Shown one piece after another: positions 26,060-34,340 of a DNA stretch of 64,000 bases. Location of the stretch: NCBI RefSeq assembly GCF_937951745.1, contig NZ_CALFBQ010000010.1:45779-109778 (forward strand). Direction: 5' to 3'. This DNA is from an uncultured Chloroflexus sp. Its GTDB lineage: Bacteria; Chloroflexota; Chloroflexia; Chloroflexales; Chloroflexaceae. A model generated the notes under the pieces. It was not told the DNA's origin. It saw nothing but the letters and a program-made list of their open reading frames with translations, and made no database searches. Numbering within the stretch: the first letter of the stretch is position 1; each line of letters opens with the position of its first letter. Position numbers and translations under genes: made by a program.

Positions 26060-27181
26060 CTACTCGCCGCCAGCCGTCGAAACGGCCTCACCGGTGAACT
26101 GGGCAACAATCCGCCGTAATGCTTGTGGTTGAACCCGGAAGGTTGCGCCGCCGCCAAGTTCGACAATCGATGACGAATCAATCGCGTAGCGCAAGATATT
26201 CTCGCTATCAATCGTGCGGGCAAAGCTGGCGAGTTCGAGCATCGTGCGACGGTTGAGATCAGTGGTGACGTAGCCGCGTAGTGCGCCGGTATAGTCATCG
26301 AGGCTGGTCAATTGCTGGAGCAGCCCCCGGTCGCGGATACGGTAGAAAATGGCCATCAACACCTGCTGCTGGCGCTGGTTGCGGCCAAAATCGCTATCGG
26401 CGTGGCGAGTGCGGGCATAGATCAGCGCGCGCTCGCTATCCATCCATTGGCGCCCGGCATTGAAAGAGACCTCGATGGTGCCGTAATCTTCGGTGGGGTA
26501 AGCCGGGTCATAGATGGGGCGGGGAACGTCAATCTCAATCCCGCCAATGAGATCGATGATCTTCTTAAACCCTTCAAAATTGATCAAGATGAAATGGTCA
26601 ACTGGCAACCCCAACAGCTTGCTTACCGTCGATTTGGCAAGCGCCGCGCCGCCGCCGGGGCCGAAGCGATTCTCACCAATCGCATAGGCGGCATTGATCC
26701 GGCCTTCGCCGCCGGTGGGATAACTCACCCAGAGATCGCGCGGAATCGACAGCATACTGACGCGCCCGGTATCGCGGGCGATATGAACTACCACGATCGC
26801 ATCGGTGCGGGTGGGGCCGGCATCATCAGGCCGGGCGTCGGTACCCAACAAGAGAATGTTCATTTCGGGCCGACTGAGCCGCAGTGCTTCAGCGGTTGCC
26901 GTTGCTGCTGGCGGGTTGTCAACCGGTGGTGGTGGCACTAGGGTTGGCTGCGCTGCCGGAGGGGCTGGCGGCGGGCCATACAGCTCGTTGGTAGCAGTGA
27001 TCGTTTGAGGGGTTGGCGCAACGCTTGCTTCAGTAGGCAACGTTACTGGCGTGACAATCATTGCGTCAATATCGGCCAGCGCCTGACGCCATTCAAAGGC
27101 AATCCGCAGCATCATGGCTACGGCAATCAGACTTATGATGAAAGCGGCGCTGGTTAGAATGCGCCTGCGCAAAGCCAACAT
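26060..27181 (-). CDS. LytR-CpsA-Psr (LCP) family protein
   Basis: A 373-residue membrane-anchored protein. One helix at about 9-27 is followed by a Pro-rich linker (about 50-95) and an extracytoplasmic LCP domain from about residue 108, with LLGTDARPDDAGPTRTDAIVVVHI, SIPRDLWVSYP and ALIYARTRHADSDFGRNQRQ, all expected pyrophosphate/polyprenyl contacts. LCP enzymes transfer glycopolymers from undecaprenyl carriers to peptidoglycan. The ATG directly follows AGGAGGTT, unusually tight. Its leader is about 140 nt and can fold. Confidence 0.93.
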   Translation of the reverse strand: MLALRRRILTSAAFIISLIAVAMMLRIAFEWRQALADIDAMIVTPVTLPTEASVAPTPQTITATNELYGPPPAPPAAQPTLVPPPPVDNPPAATATAEALRLSRPEMNILLLGTDARPDDAGPTRTDAIVVVHIARDTGRVSMLSIPRDLWVSYPTGGEGRINAAYAIGENRFGPGGGAALAKSTVSKLLGLPVDHFILINFEGFKKIIDLIGGIEIDVPRPIYDPAYPTEDYGTIEVSFNAGRQWMDSERALIYARTRHADSDFGRNQRQQQVLMAIFYRIRDRGLLQQLTSLDDYTGALRGYVTTDLNRRTMLELASFARTIDSENILRYAIDSSSIVELGGGATFRVQPQALRRIVAQFTGEAVSTAGGE

Positions 27182-27228
27182 AACCTCCTGCTCCGAATTT
27201 CAGATGCCGTTCGCTTTGGCTGTGCGAC

Positions 27229-27263
27229 GTGACAACACCGAATCCACCTCGGTTTTTTGTCAC
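27229..27263 (-). other. Foldable leader segment upstream of the LCP gene
   Basis: On the minus strand GTGACA and TGTCAC enclose a second stem, ACCGA and TCGGT, with a GGTGGAT loop. The two stacked stems lie about 48-82 nt before the LCP ATG. This could be a regulatory leader structure or chance; it matches no riboswitch class I know. Confidence 0.3.
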
Positions 27264-27328
27264 TGTCGCGCATTGCGGCGATCGGACGCGGATCGGGCAT
27301 CTTTGTGATAATCTTCCGCACCGATTGT

Positions 27329-27357
27329 TACTATACCATATCACGCTAAATACGTGA
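27329..27357 (-). promoter_or_regulatory. Promoter of the LCP-murJ operon
   Basis: Minus strand TTCACG (27357-27352), 17-bp spacer, TATAGT (27334-27329). Transcription would begin near 27322, giving a leader of about 140 nt. Confidence 0.5.
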
Positions 27358-27498
27358 ACATCAGGCACCATGATGGATAGCTGAAAAATGGCTGATGTGA
27401 GTGCGAATCGAGAGCAGTATTGCGTTTATTGCGGTTGCATTGCGGCTTTAGCCCGCCGGCTTCGTTTGAAGATGGCAGTTTGGCTGCCAATTGGGTTG

Positions 27499-28305
27499 CT
27501 AACTGCCGATCAAGCCCACATCGCCGCTCTCAATCACGCTCACTGCGCCGGAAGGTTCGCGCACGAGCAACGCACCGCTGCGCGTGACATCTATTGCTTC
27601 GCCGTGGATTGTTCCACTACCGGTCGTGATCGTGACCATCTGGCCAAGGGTAAGCAAACGGCTGCGCCACGCCTCCCACAACCGATCGCTATCACCATGC
27701 TGCAACTGGCGGAACCAGAAGTCATACTGGCGTAGCAATACCTGCAATAGCCTGAGCCGATCAATGTCCGGCGCACCGGCAATGGTCAAGGCTGTTGCGG
27801 GGTATAAAGTGGCTTGCGGATCAGGCGCGGCGCTCACATTGATCCCGCAGCCAATAATGGCCCACGCTAGCGTACCGTTATCCCAGCCGCCTTCGAGCAG
27901 GATGCCGGCGGTTTTAGCCCAGCCGGCGGGTGTCTGCACCAATACGTCATTTGGCCATTTCAACCCAGCGCGCAGCGGCGTTTCTGCTTCGATCGTTTCG
28001 AGCAACGCTACTGCCGCTAGCCAAATTAGGGCGGTGGGCGTTGTCGTGACGGCAGTTGGCGGGTGGAGGCCGAGCGAAAAGAGCAGCGCGCTGCCCGACG
28101 GTGCGACCCAACGCCGACCAAGCCGGCCCCGGCCCGCCGTTTGCTCTTCAGCAACAATCAATACCGGCAAGGCACTCGGTGGCAGGGTTGCGATGGCAGT
28201 ACGCGCCAGATCCATCGTCGAGCCAACCTGTTCGTAACAGTGAATGGTGACTGGCAGGGTCGCGCCGGGTGCTAAACCGGCGCGAATAGCGTTAGCATCA
28301 AGCAT
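27499..28305 (-). CDS. birA: Biotin-[acetyl-CoA carboxylase] ligase
   Basis: A 268-residue biotin protein ligase that makes biotinyl-AMP and biotinylates the acetyl-CoA carboxylase carrier. Marks: VGSTMDLAR, GRGRLGRRWVAPSGSALLFSL and KWPNDVLV, then the GCGINVS segment and a small SH3-like C-terminal domain. The N-terminal winged helix of E. coli BirA is absent, so it is a ligase without direct DNA-binding repressor function. Length fits the short class. Confidence 0.92.
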   Translation of the reverse strand: MLDANAIRAGLAPGATLPVTIHCYEQVGSTMDLARTAIATLPPSALPVLIVAEEQTAGRGRLGRRWVAPSGSALLFSLGLHPPTAVTTTPTALIWLAAVALLETIEAETPLRAGLKWPNDVLVQTPAGWAKTAGILLEGGWDNGTLAWAIIGCGINVSAAPDPQATLYPATALTIAGAPDIDRLRLLQVLLRQYDFWFRQLQHGDSDRLWEAWRSRLLTLGQMVTITTGSGTIHGEAIDVTRSGALLVREPSGAVSVIESGDVGLIGS

Positions 28306-28364
28306 ACGTTTCTCTTGCCCGTGATGGCGAAAATGAAAAATCGCTAAAAATCCACCAAATGGTA

Positions 28365-28393
28365 TGGACGCAGTAACAATTTTTCGTTATACT
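28365..28393 (+). promoter_or_regulatory. Promoter of the ABC exporter operon
   Basis: TGGACG (28365-28370), 17-bp spacer, TATACT (28388-28393). The leader of about 60 nt precedes the ATG at 28462. Confidence 0.55.
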
Positions 28394-28461
28394 ACTCACT
28401 ACTGAAGCTATGCACGTACCCCTGCGGGTGCTCACCTCTTCGCAGCGGAAAGGATTCGCGT

Positions 28462-28596
28462 ATGATCACATTTATCCTACTGGCGGCATTCATCCTCATT
28501 GCCGGAGGATTGTTCATTTCGCTGCGTCGGGTGCAGCCTGAGCCGATCCGGGTTCGGGTCCGCGATCGTAATTTGCCGCGCCGTCTGCGCCGCTAA
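28462..28596 (+). CDS. 44-aa single-helix membrane peptide, unknown function
   Basis: A 44-codon frame: MITFILLAAFILIAGGLFIS forms one membrane helix, followed by LRRVQPEPIRVRVRDRNLPR and a final RLRR, an arginine-rich tail expected in the cytoplasm. AAAGGA ends 7 bp before the ATG, and a promoter lies 60 nt upstream, supporting real expression. It is 149 bp upstream of the 780-aa membrane protein and the ABC genes, so it could be an accessory subunit or regulator of that transporter. No family was recognised. Confidence 0.55.
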   Translation: MITFILLAAFILIAGGLFISLRRVQPEPIRVRVRDRNLPRRLRR

Positions 28597-28745
28597 CTGT
28601 TCCCTATTGTACCGCAGCTTTGCGCGCCGCGCCTCCCCTCGCGTTGAGGGTTGGCGTGGTTGTGTTTTTAGGGAACTTTTTCCTTACTGGGAACGTCTCT
28701 TGAACCGGAATGTCAGTGCAGGTGTTGCCGGAGGGAGGATGCCGC

Positions 28746-31088
28746 ATGCAGACAAGGCGTGCGTGGCGTTGGCTCGTGGTAGCGATGGTTTTAGTGGTGA
28801 TAGGGCCGGCATGGCTGGCGCCAGCGGCTGCCCAGAATGCCGATGTAACGCTGACCGTGCGGCCCGCATTTCAAGGCTTTGCGCGCGCTAGCACATGGCT
28901 GCCGGTTGTGATCGAGGTGGCCAACAATGGGGTTGATCGCACGGCGGAAATAGTGGCCGGCACTCCGAATGGGCCGCTTCACAGCGCCATTATTGATTTA
29001 CCCGGCGGGAGTCGCAAAGGCTTGACGCTCTATCTCCACATACAGGGTACGCCGCGCCAGTTGGGAGTGCGTGTATTGGTAAATGGCGAAGAGATCGCCA
29101 CGGCGTCAGCGCGCTTGCAACCTGTCAGTGAAGGATTATTGGTAGGTGTCGTTGGTGAGCGGGGCGTGCGCCTTCCGGCCCAACTGGCGGATGGGATAAA
29201 AGTTACGAGTGTACCGTTAGCGCTGGCCGACATTCCGGCGGAGGGGTTAGGCTTATCGCCGTTTGATGCGCTGATCTTAACCGATGTCGCAGCCGCTGAA
29301 TTGGCGCCGGCCCAGCGCAGCGCCTTGCAAGCATGGGTCTTACGCGGCGGGACATTGATTGTGAATGGTGATGCCGGTATCAGTCGCACATTAGCTTTAT
29401 TGCCGGCTGAGCTAGTTCCGGTAATGCCGGGCAATCTCTTGCCGCCGATCAGCGATCCGCCGCTCACGCCAATGGCGCTAACGCCGCGAAAGGATGCGCA
29501 GCACCGCGTTTATCCGCTCACCCTGCCATTGCTTAATAGCCCAACGCCGCTAGCCTTTGACCAGTGGTACGGTGATGGTGCTGTCATTGTGCTCGCGTTC
29601 GATCTGGCGACACCGGAATTGAGCAATTGGCCCGGCTGGCGCGAGCTTTGGCAAACCCTCTTGCCGCCGCCGGCGTTCATTCCGTCAGGGATGGCGCTCG
29701 GTGCGAAGCTCTATGGGGCGTTTGTTGAAGAGAATCTGGCGAGCGCATTGACGAGCTTGCCGGCGCTTGATCTGCCTTCCATTAACCTGCTTGCCTTGCT
29801 GCTCGGCTGCTATCTCATCGTGGTAGGGCCGGTCACATACCTCGTTTTGCGCCGGCTCGATCGGCTAGCGCTCGGTTGGGTGGTGGTGCCGGCGATTACG
29901 GTAATCTTTGCAGTCATTGCCTATGGCGTCGGCTTCAACTTGCGCGGCGGCGATGTGATCGTCAGCCAGATCTCATTGATTGATGCCGCTGAGCCGGGGT
30001 TGGCGCGCGAACGAGATTTTATTGGTATCTTTTCGCCCGATCGCTCGACCTACCGGTTACGCGCGGTCGGTGAAACGCCGTTGGTGCGCCCGATCACCGT
30101 GCAGGGGCCGTGGAGTCCGGGGCCACCAGTTAATGGTCGCTATGTGCAGATAGCGCCTGATGGCCGGGTGGTGGAAGGGTTGAATGTGGCGCAATGGTCG
30201 TTGCAATCCGTGATACTTGATCGGATCGTGCCTTCACCCGGCCTTGAGGCGCAGATTACCGTCAATGGCGATCAGGTGCAGGGTGCTGTCATTAACCACA
30301 GCGACCACACGCTTGCAGATGTGGCCTTGGTGTATAACGATTATCTCTCGCTGATCGAGACGCTTGCACCGGGCGAACGACGCACGGTGCAGCTCGAGCG
30401 GCCTATGCATGCTTTTGAAGGCATCATGCTGAGCTATCTCATTTATGGCCCGAAATTTGACGAGCACGGGCGGGTGGGCCAACCGATACCGCCAGCGTTG
30501 CAACTGCGTAGCCGCATCCTTGATGCGTTGTACGGCTATGGCACGAATACGCGCGGCGCGCAGCCATTGGTGCTGGGTTGGTACAGCGACCAAGCAGTGC
30601 AACTCGAACCAGTTGATCGACGTGCAATGATGCAGCAGCTTGCCCTGATACGTGGCATTGCCCGGCTCACCATTTCGGGCGAGGTTATGCTGCGCAACAG
30701 CTTTGCCGCCTCGTTTGAGCAGTTGAGCAATATGAATAGTCCGTGCTATGCTGATAATAAAATCGGCATAGTGCCGGATGTGCAACCAGCAGTCATACGC
30801 TTTGTCTTGCCGCGATCGTTGAACGAGATACAGATCAATTGGTTGCAGTTCGATGTGCGTTCTGATGTCTTCTGGAATGGCCGGATCGAAGTCTACGATT
30901 GGAGTCAGGGCCAGTGGGAGGCGCTGTCGAGCGATCCGATAATTCAAAACCTATCCGTTAGTTTTGAACAACCAGCGCGCTTTCTAAACGGCAATGGTGT
31001 GATGCGGGTTCGTCTGCAACGGTTCGATCAAGTGCAGAGTTTTTCGTGTGTCTATGTGGATCCGGTCATACAGGGGCGAATGCCATGA
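28746..31088 (+). CDS. Large secreted/membrane protein of the ABC operon
   Basis: A 780-residue protein with a signal peptide (helix about 8-25, cleavage near PAAAQ), an extracytoplasmic region of about 320 residues containing a Rossmann-like part (LILTDVAAAELAPAQRSALQ, GGTLIVNGD), and then two membrane helices at about 347-367 and 376-398. The outer C-terminal region is beta-rich. The middle resembles glutamine-amidotransferase-like domains used as sensors or binding platforms, but no catalytic triad is evident. GGAGGGAGG precedes the ATG. Its stop overlaps the ABC ATPase start as ATGA, so it is a likely partner of that exporter. Confidence 0.6.
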   Translation: MQTRRAWRWLVVAMVLVVIGPAWLAPAAAQNADVTLTVRPAFQGFARASTWLPVVIEVANNGVDRTAEIVAGTPNGPLHSAIIDLPGGSRKGLTLYLHIQGTPRQLGVRVLVNGEEIATASARLQPVSEGLLVGVVGERGVRLPAQLADGIKVTSVPLALADIPAEGLGLSPFDALILTDVAAAELAPAQRSALQAWVLRGGTLIVNGDAGISRTLALLPAELVPVMPGNLLPPISDPPLTPMALTPRKDAQHRVYPLTLPLLNSPTPLAFDQWYGDGAVIVLAFDLATPELSNWPGWRELWQTLLPPPAFIPSGMALGAKLYGAFVEENLASALTSLPALDLPSINLLALLLGCYLIVVGPVTYLVLRRLDRLALGWVVVPAITVIFAVIAYGVGFNLRGGDVIVSQISLIDAAEPGLARERDFIGIFSPDRSTYRLRAVGETPLVRPITVQGPWSPGPPVNGRYVQIAPDGRVVEGLNVAQWSLQSVILDRIVPSPGLEAQITVNGDQVQGAVINHSDHTLADVALVYNDYLSLIETLAPGERRTVQLERPMHAFEGIMLSYLIYGPKFDEHGRVGQPIPPALQLRSRILDALYGYGTNTRGAQPLVLGWYSDQAVQLEPVDRRAMMQQLALIRGIARLTISGEVMLRNSFAASFEQLSNMNSPCYADNKIGIVPDVQPAVIRFVLPRSLNEIQINWLQFDVRSDVFWNGRIEVYDWSQGQWEALSSDPIIQNLSVSFEQPARFLNGNGVMRVRLQRFDQVQSFSCVYVDPVIQGRMP

Positions 31089-32047
31089 CGCTGGCGATCG
31101 AGACGATTGATCTCACTCACCGCTACAACAAAAAACTGGTTGCGCTTGACCAGCTCAATTTACGGGTGGAACAGGGCTGCATCTACGGCTTTATTGGTCC
31201 TAACGGCGCAGGCAAGACCACCACGCTGCGCATTTTGGCCGGCTTGTTGTCTCCTACCAAAGGCGAGGTGCGTCTGCTGGGCGAGCAGTTGACGACGCGC
31301 GCTGCGCAACGGCTGGTAGGCTATATGCCTGACTTCTTTGGAGTCTATGACGATCTGCGGGTGTGGGAATACCTCGACTTCTTTGCCCGTTGTTACGGGT
31401 TGCGCGGCGCGCGGCTGCGGCAAGTAGTTGATGAGTTGCTCGATTTAGTCGATCTGGCCGGTAAACGTGATGCCTTTGTGCAGACCCTATCGCGCGGGAT
31501 GCAGCAGCGGCTCTGTCTGGCCCATGCGCTGGTGCATAATCCGCCCGTGTTGCTACTCGATGAACCGGCCAGCGGACTGGATCCGCGAGCGCGGGTGGAG
31601 TTGCGTGAACTGCTGCGCACGTTGCGCGATATGGGCAAGACGATTATGCTCAGCTCGCATATACTTAGCGAATTAGCCGAGGTATGCGATGCGATCGGGA
31701 TTATCGATCACGGGCGGATGATCATTAGCGGGCCGCTGGCCGAGGTGCAGCAGCAGTTAGCGGCTAGCGCGCGGGCGCGGCTGCGTATTGCGCGCGAGCG
31801 TGACGTCGTCTTGGCGTTGGCGCTGCTGCAACGCCACCCGCTGGTGAGCGCCGCTAGCGCTGCCGCCGCCGATCCACGGGCGCTGATCATCGACTTCAGC
31901 GAGGCGCTTAATGAAGAGCAATGCGCCGCGATTCTCGCTGAATTGGTCAATGCCGGCGTTGCGGTCAGCGAATTCAGCGCGCGCAGCGAAAATCTGGAAG
32001 AACTCTTCCTGCGCTTGACGGCAAACACGGGCCAAGCCAATGGTTGA
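31085..32047 (+). CDS. ABC transporter ATPase (ABC-2 exporter type)
   Basis: A 320-residue ATPase. Walker A is IGPNGAGKTTTLR near 38-48, the signature is LSRGMQQRL, Walker B is LLLDEPASGLDPRA, and the H-loop is LSSHILSEL. A C-terminal extension of about 100 residues is usual for DrrA/CcmA-like exporters. It energises the permease encoded 106 bp downstream. Translation is coupled to the preceding gene by the ATGA overlap. Confidence 0.93.
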   Translation: MTLAIETIDLTHRYNKKLVALDQLNLRVEQGCIYGFIGPNGAGKTTTLRILAGLLSPTKGEVRLLGEQLTTRAAQRLVGYMPDFFGVYDDLRVWEYLDFFARCYGLRGARLRQVVDELLDLVDLAGKRDAFVQTLSRGMQQRLCLAHALVHNPPVLLLDEPASGLDPRARVELRELLRTLRDMGKTIMLSSHILSELAEVCDAIGIIDHGRMIISGPLAEVQQQLAASARARLRIARERDVVLALALLQRHPLVSAASAAAADPRALIIDFSEALNEEQCAAILAELVNAGVAVSEFSARSENLEELFLRLTANTGQANG

Positions 32048-32153
32048 AGCGGGGGCAAACATGCCGGCAATGCCACTCTGTGCTGCTGGCGGACGGTAAC
32101 ACTATCGCTGCCCTTGGGTCGCTTGTCATAATAAGCTATCGGTGAGAATGCGT

Positions 32154-33236
32154 ATGGCAACCCACATTCGTCGGCCACTGCTCAATCCGATACTGGTGCG
32201 TGAAGCGCGCACACGCATGCGCGGGTTTCGCCCGTATCTGATCCTGACCGTCTTTTTATTGCTACTGATCCTCAGTACGTTTGGCATTTATCAGTATATG
32301 GTGTTTCAGGCCCGCACCGGCATGGTGGTGCTCAGCTCGCATATTGGGCAGGCGCTCTTTAAGGGGTTAGCATTCACCGAGATGTTTTTTATCGTCTTGG
32401 TGGCACCGGTCCTCACCAGTGGCGCGATCAGCGGTGAGCGAGAACGGTTGACCTACGATATGTTGCTCGCCACTCCGCTCAAACCCGGCCAGATGCTGGC
32501 GGGCAAGCTCATCGGCGTGCTCAGCTATCTCTTGCTGTTGATTGTGGCGTCAATTCCGGTGTTCAGCACGGTGTTAATCTTCGGTGGGGTCGAGCTGCGC
32601 ACGTTGATTTGGGTAGTTCTGCTGCTAGGCAGCGCCGCGCTCTTTTTTGGCACGATCGGGCTATTCTGTTCATCGCTGTTTGGCCGGACGACGCCGGCAA
32701 CGATTGCTAGTTATACAATCGTGCTGCTCTTGAGTGGCGTGCCATTGCTGGTTGCGTCAATTTGGCCGCAGTTCAGCAACCCCATGGGGCAAAGCCCGCC
32801 GCCATGGCTGCTCTATCTCAATCCGTTTAGCGCGATTGTCGCGGTGACAACCGTCACTCCAACTGCTTTTCAACCCGACATGCCGTTTTTCGGTGTGAAC
32901 GATCCCTTTATGCTTGTGCCCTTCTTATCGCAGTTTAGTGTCGGCATCGTCCGGTATGCGCCGGAGGGGCCAGTGCTCATGCCAGTCTATCGGGCCACCT
33001 TGTTAGGCTTCTGGCTGGGCACCTTTGTCTTGCTCTGGCTCAGCTCACACCTTGCCTTGCCAGCGCGGCGCTGGCGACCACGCTGGAGCGATTTGGGATT
33101 TGTGGCGGTGGTAGGTGCGATTGCGCTGTTGATGTGGGTGCGGATCGATTGGTGGTGGATTGTGCCACCGGTGGATCCGTGGCTGGTGCCGATGGAACCG
33201 ATGCCAGTGCCGATCGATCCAGCGCCGGTGCCGTAG
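32154..33236 (+). CDS. ABC-2 type transporter permease
   Basis: A 360-residue membrane protein with 6-7 helices and the ABC-2 pattern: NPILVREARTRMRGFRPY before helix 1, an extracytoplasmic loop, then SGAISGERERLTYDMLLATPL, the conserved cytoplasmic stretch preceding helix 3. Ends with a short Pro-rich tail (repeats of MEPMPVPID type). The start at 32154 gives GGTGAG seven bases upstream; ATG 32148 and GTG 32142 are alternatives. Substrate unknown. With the ATPase and the 780-aa protein it forms an exporter. Confidence 0.85.
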   Translation: MATHIRRPLLNPILVREARTRMRGFRPYLILTVFLLLLILSTFGIYQYMVFQARTGMVVLSSHIGQALFKGLAFTEMFFIVLVAPVLTSGAISGERERLTYDMLLATPLKPGQMLAGKLIGVLSYLLLLIVASIPVFSTVLIFGGVELRTLIWVVLLLGSAALFFGTIGLFCSSLFGRTTPATIASYTIVLLLSGVPLLVASIWPQFSNPMGQSPPPWLLYLNPFSAIVAVTTVTPTAFQPDMPFFGVNDPFMLVPFLSQFSVGIVRYAPEGPVLMPVYRATLLGFWLGTFVLLWLSSHLALPARRWRPRWSDLGFVAVVGAIALLMWVRIDWWWIVPPVDPWLVPMEPMPVPIDPAPVP

Positions 33237-33289
33237 AGGATGTGGTCAAGGCGGAGGCATCTCAAGATTAGGATGACGTAAAGGCGGAT

Positions 33290-33320
33290 GGTCAGGGCGG
33301 GTTTCAAACCCGCGCTGACC
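33290..33320. repeat. Palindrome GGTCAGGGCGGGTTT with 15-bp arms
   Basis: GGTCAGGGCGGGTTT (33290-33304), one base, AAACCCGCGCTGACC (33306-33320): inverse copies with a single mismatch. It lies 53 bp after the permease stop and probably acts as a terminator or boundary element. Confidence 0.6.
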
Positions 33321-33417
33321 AGATCCGGCCCTGATCCGCGCTTGGATGTACCTTCAAGGTTGGACAGAACCTATAAGCGTAGGTATGGTTGATGGCTTTA
33401 AGATATGCTGGCTCATT

Positions 33418-33469
33418 CTCACCCTCCAGCCCCTCTCCCACTGGCGCGGGAGAGAGGTTGGAGGGTGAG
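33418..33469. repeat. CTCACCCTCCAGCCCCTCTCCC-type hairpin repeat
   Basis: The left arm (33418-33439) runs CTCACCCTCCA, G, CCCCTCTCCC; the right arm ends GGGAGAGAGG, TT, GGAGGGTGAG (to 33469), with an ACTGGCGC loop. Such pyrimidine-rich hairpins recur widely between genes in Chloroflexota and other bacteria. Confidence 0.6.
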
Positions 33470-33509
33470 GGTGTTGAGGCATCTCGCAGCGATCAGGGGG
33501 CGGGCGGTG

Positions 33510-34160
33510 CTACATCAGACTACGCAACACGCCAATCACGCGACCTTGGATGCGCACATTGTTGGGTGAAGTATAGATCGGCTGCATCGTCGAGTTGGCC
33601 GGTTGGAGGCGAATGCGGCCATCTTCGCGATAAAACTTCTTGAGCGTGACCGCGTTTTCGTCGATTAACCATGCCGCGACCATCTGGCCGTTCTCAGCCG
33701 TCTCTTGCCAGCGCAGCAACACAATATCGCCATCGTCGATCAGCGCATCGATCATTGATTGGCCGCGCACCTTCAGCGCATAGACCCCGTCGAGACGAGT
33801 GAGAGGCACCACATCGGCCGGGACCACGATTTGCTCGGCGCGGCTGTGGTCAATCTCTTCGGGGTCGGGCAGGGGCGAACCGGCGGTAATGGTGCCAAGT
33901 AAGGGCACGCGCCCGATCTCTTGGCTCAACAGCGCCGGCGACAAACCCGGAATGCTGATCCCGCGCGAAATCTTGTCGTTGCGGATGATCTTGCCCAACC
34001 GTTCGAGCACGTCGAGATTGTAGGAAACGACCGAGGTTGATGAGATGTTCAGATCGCGCTGAATATCGCGGATCGATGGCGAGATGCCGTGCGCTTTGAT
34101 GTAGTTGACAATGTATTCGTAAATATCCGCTTGTCGATCAGACATCTCGCGTCTTCTCAT
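33510..34160 (-). CDS. lexA: LexA repressor
   Basis: A 216-residue SOS repressor. The N-terminal winged helix is DRQADIYEYIVNYIKAHGIS with recognition helix region TSVVSYNLDVLERLG. The self-cleavage site is the Ala-Gly bond in TITAGSPLPD. Catalytic Ser is in VRGQSMIDALI and Lys in NAVTLKKFY. The start at 34160 follows AAAGGA; the upstream extension in frame is not LexA-like. RecA-stimulated cleavage should lift repression of repair genes. Its promoter region carries SOS-box-like sites, pointing to autoregulation. Confidence 0.93.
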   Translation of the reverse strand: MRRREMSDRQADIYEYIVNYIKAHGISPSIRDIQRDLNISSTSVVSYNLDVLERLGKIIRNDKISRGISIPGLSPALLSQEIGRVPLLGTITAGSPLPDPEEIDHSRAEQIVVPADVVPLTRLDGVYALKVRGQSMIDALIDDGDIVLLRWQETAENGQMVAAWLIDENAVTLKKFYREDGRIRLQPANSTMQPIYTSPNNVRIQGRVIGVLRSLM

Positions 34161-34240
34161 GGCCGCTATCCTTTCATTAGGCCGCGGCCCCGGCGGACTG
34201 CGGCAGACAAAACTAGAACTGATGTCGCAATTATAGCTGC

Positions 34241-34271
34241 CGAACACTTGTTTTGTCAAGTACGTTTGTTC
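34241..34271. promoter_or_regulatory. Two SOS-box-like sites (CGAAC-N4-GTTCG type)
   Basis: CGAACACTTGTTTT at 34241-34254 and GTACGTTTGTTC at 34260-34271 both approach GAAC-N4-GTTC, the LexA operator known in Gram-positive bacteria. A weaker GAACTGATGTCG stands at 34216-34227. They lie 80-110 bp upstream of lexA and 70-100 bp upstream of the divergent membrane gene, so LexA could control both. Confidence 0.5.
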
Positions 34272-34302
34272 AAGTTTTTGTGATCGGCTAGTATGAGGAG
34301 GC

Positions 34303-34333
34303 TTGCCGGTAGGCAGGTTGCTTCGAGTATAAT
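34303..34333 (+). promoter_or_regulatory. Promoter with -10 seven bases from the ATG
   Basis: TATAAT at 34328-34333 with TTGCCG (34303-34308) 19 bp upstream. The ATG at 34341 lies seven bases after the -10, where transcription would start, so the transcript is probably leaderless. No Shine-Dalgarno is present, in agreement. Confidence 0.5.
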
Positions 34334-34340
34334 GCACGGT

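Larger units (their letters stand above)
27182..27498. other. 317-bp intergenic region between LCP and birA genes
   Basis: Contains the LCP promoter and leader and the birA 3' flank. A foldable segment at 27229-27263 (see separate entry) lies in the leader. A GC-rich stretch reading GCCCGCCGGC with flanking GGCAGTTTGGCTGCC (about 27475-27490) can form a small hairpin near the birA stop. No gene is supported. Confidence 0.5.
33237..33509. other. Gene-free stretch with two palindromic repeats
   Basis: Between the ABC permease and lexA (convergent). It holds two hairpins: 33290-33320 and 33418-33469. Both could stop transcription. Nothing coding is supported. Confidence 0.6.

Noticed and set aside
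27388..27735. 115-codon plus-strand frame near birA
   Set aside because: Most of it is antisense to the conserved C-terminal domain of birA and resembles nothing known.
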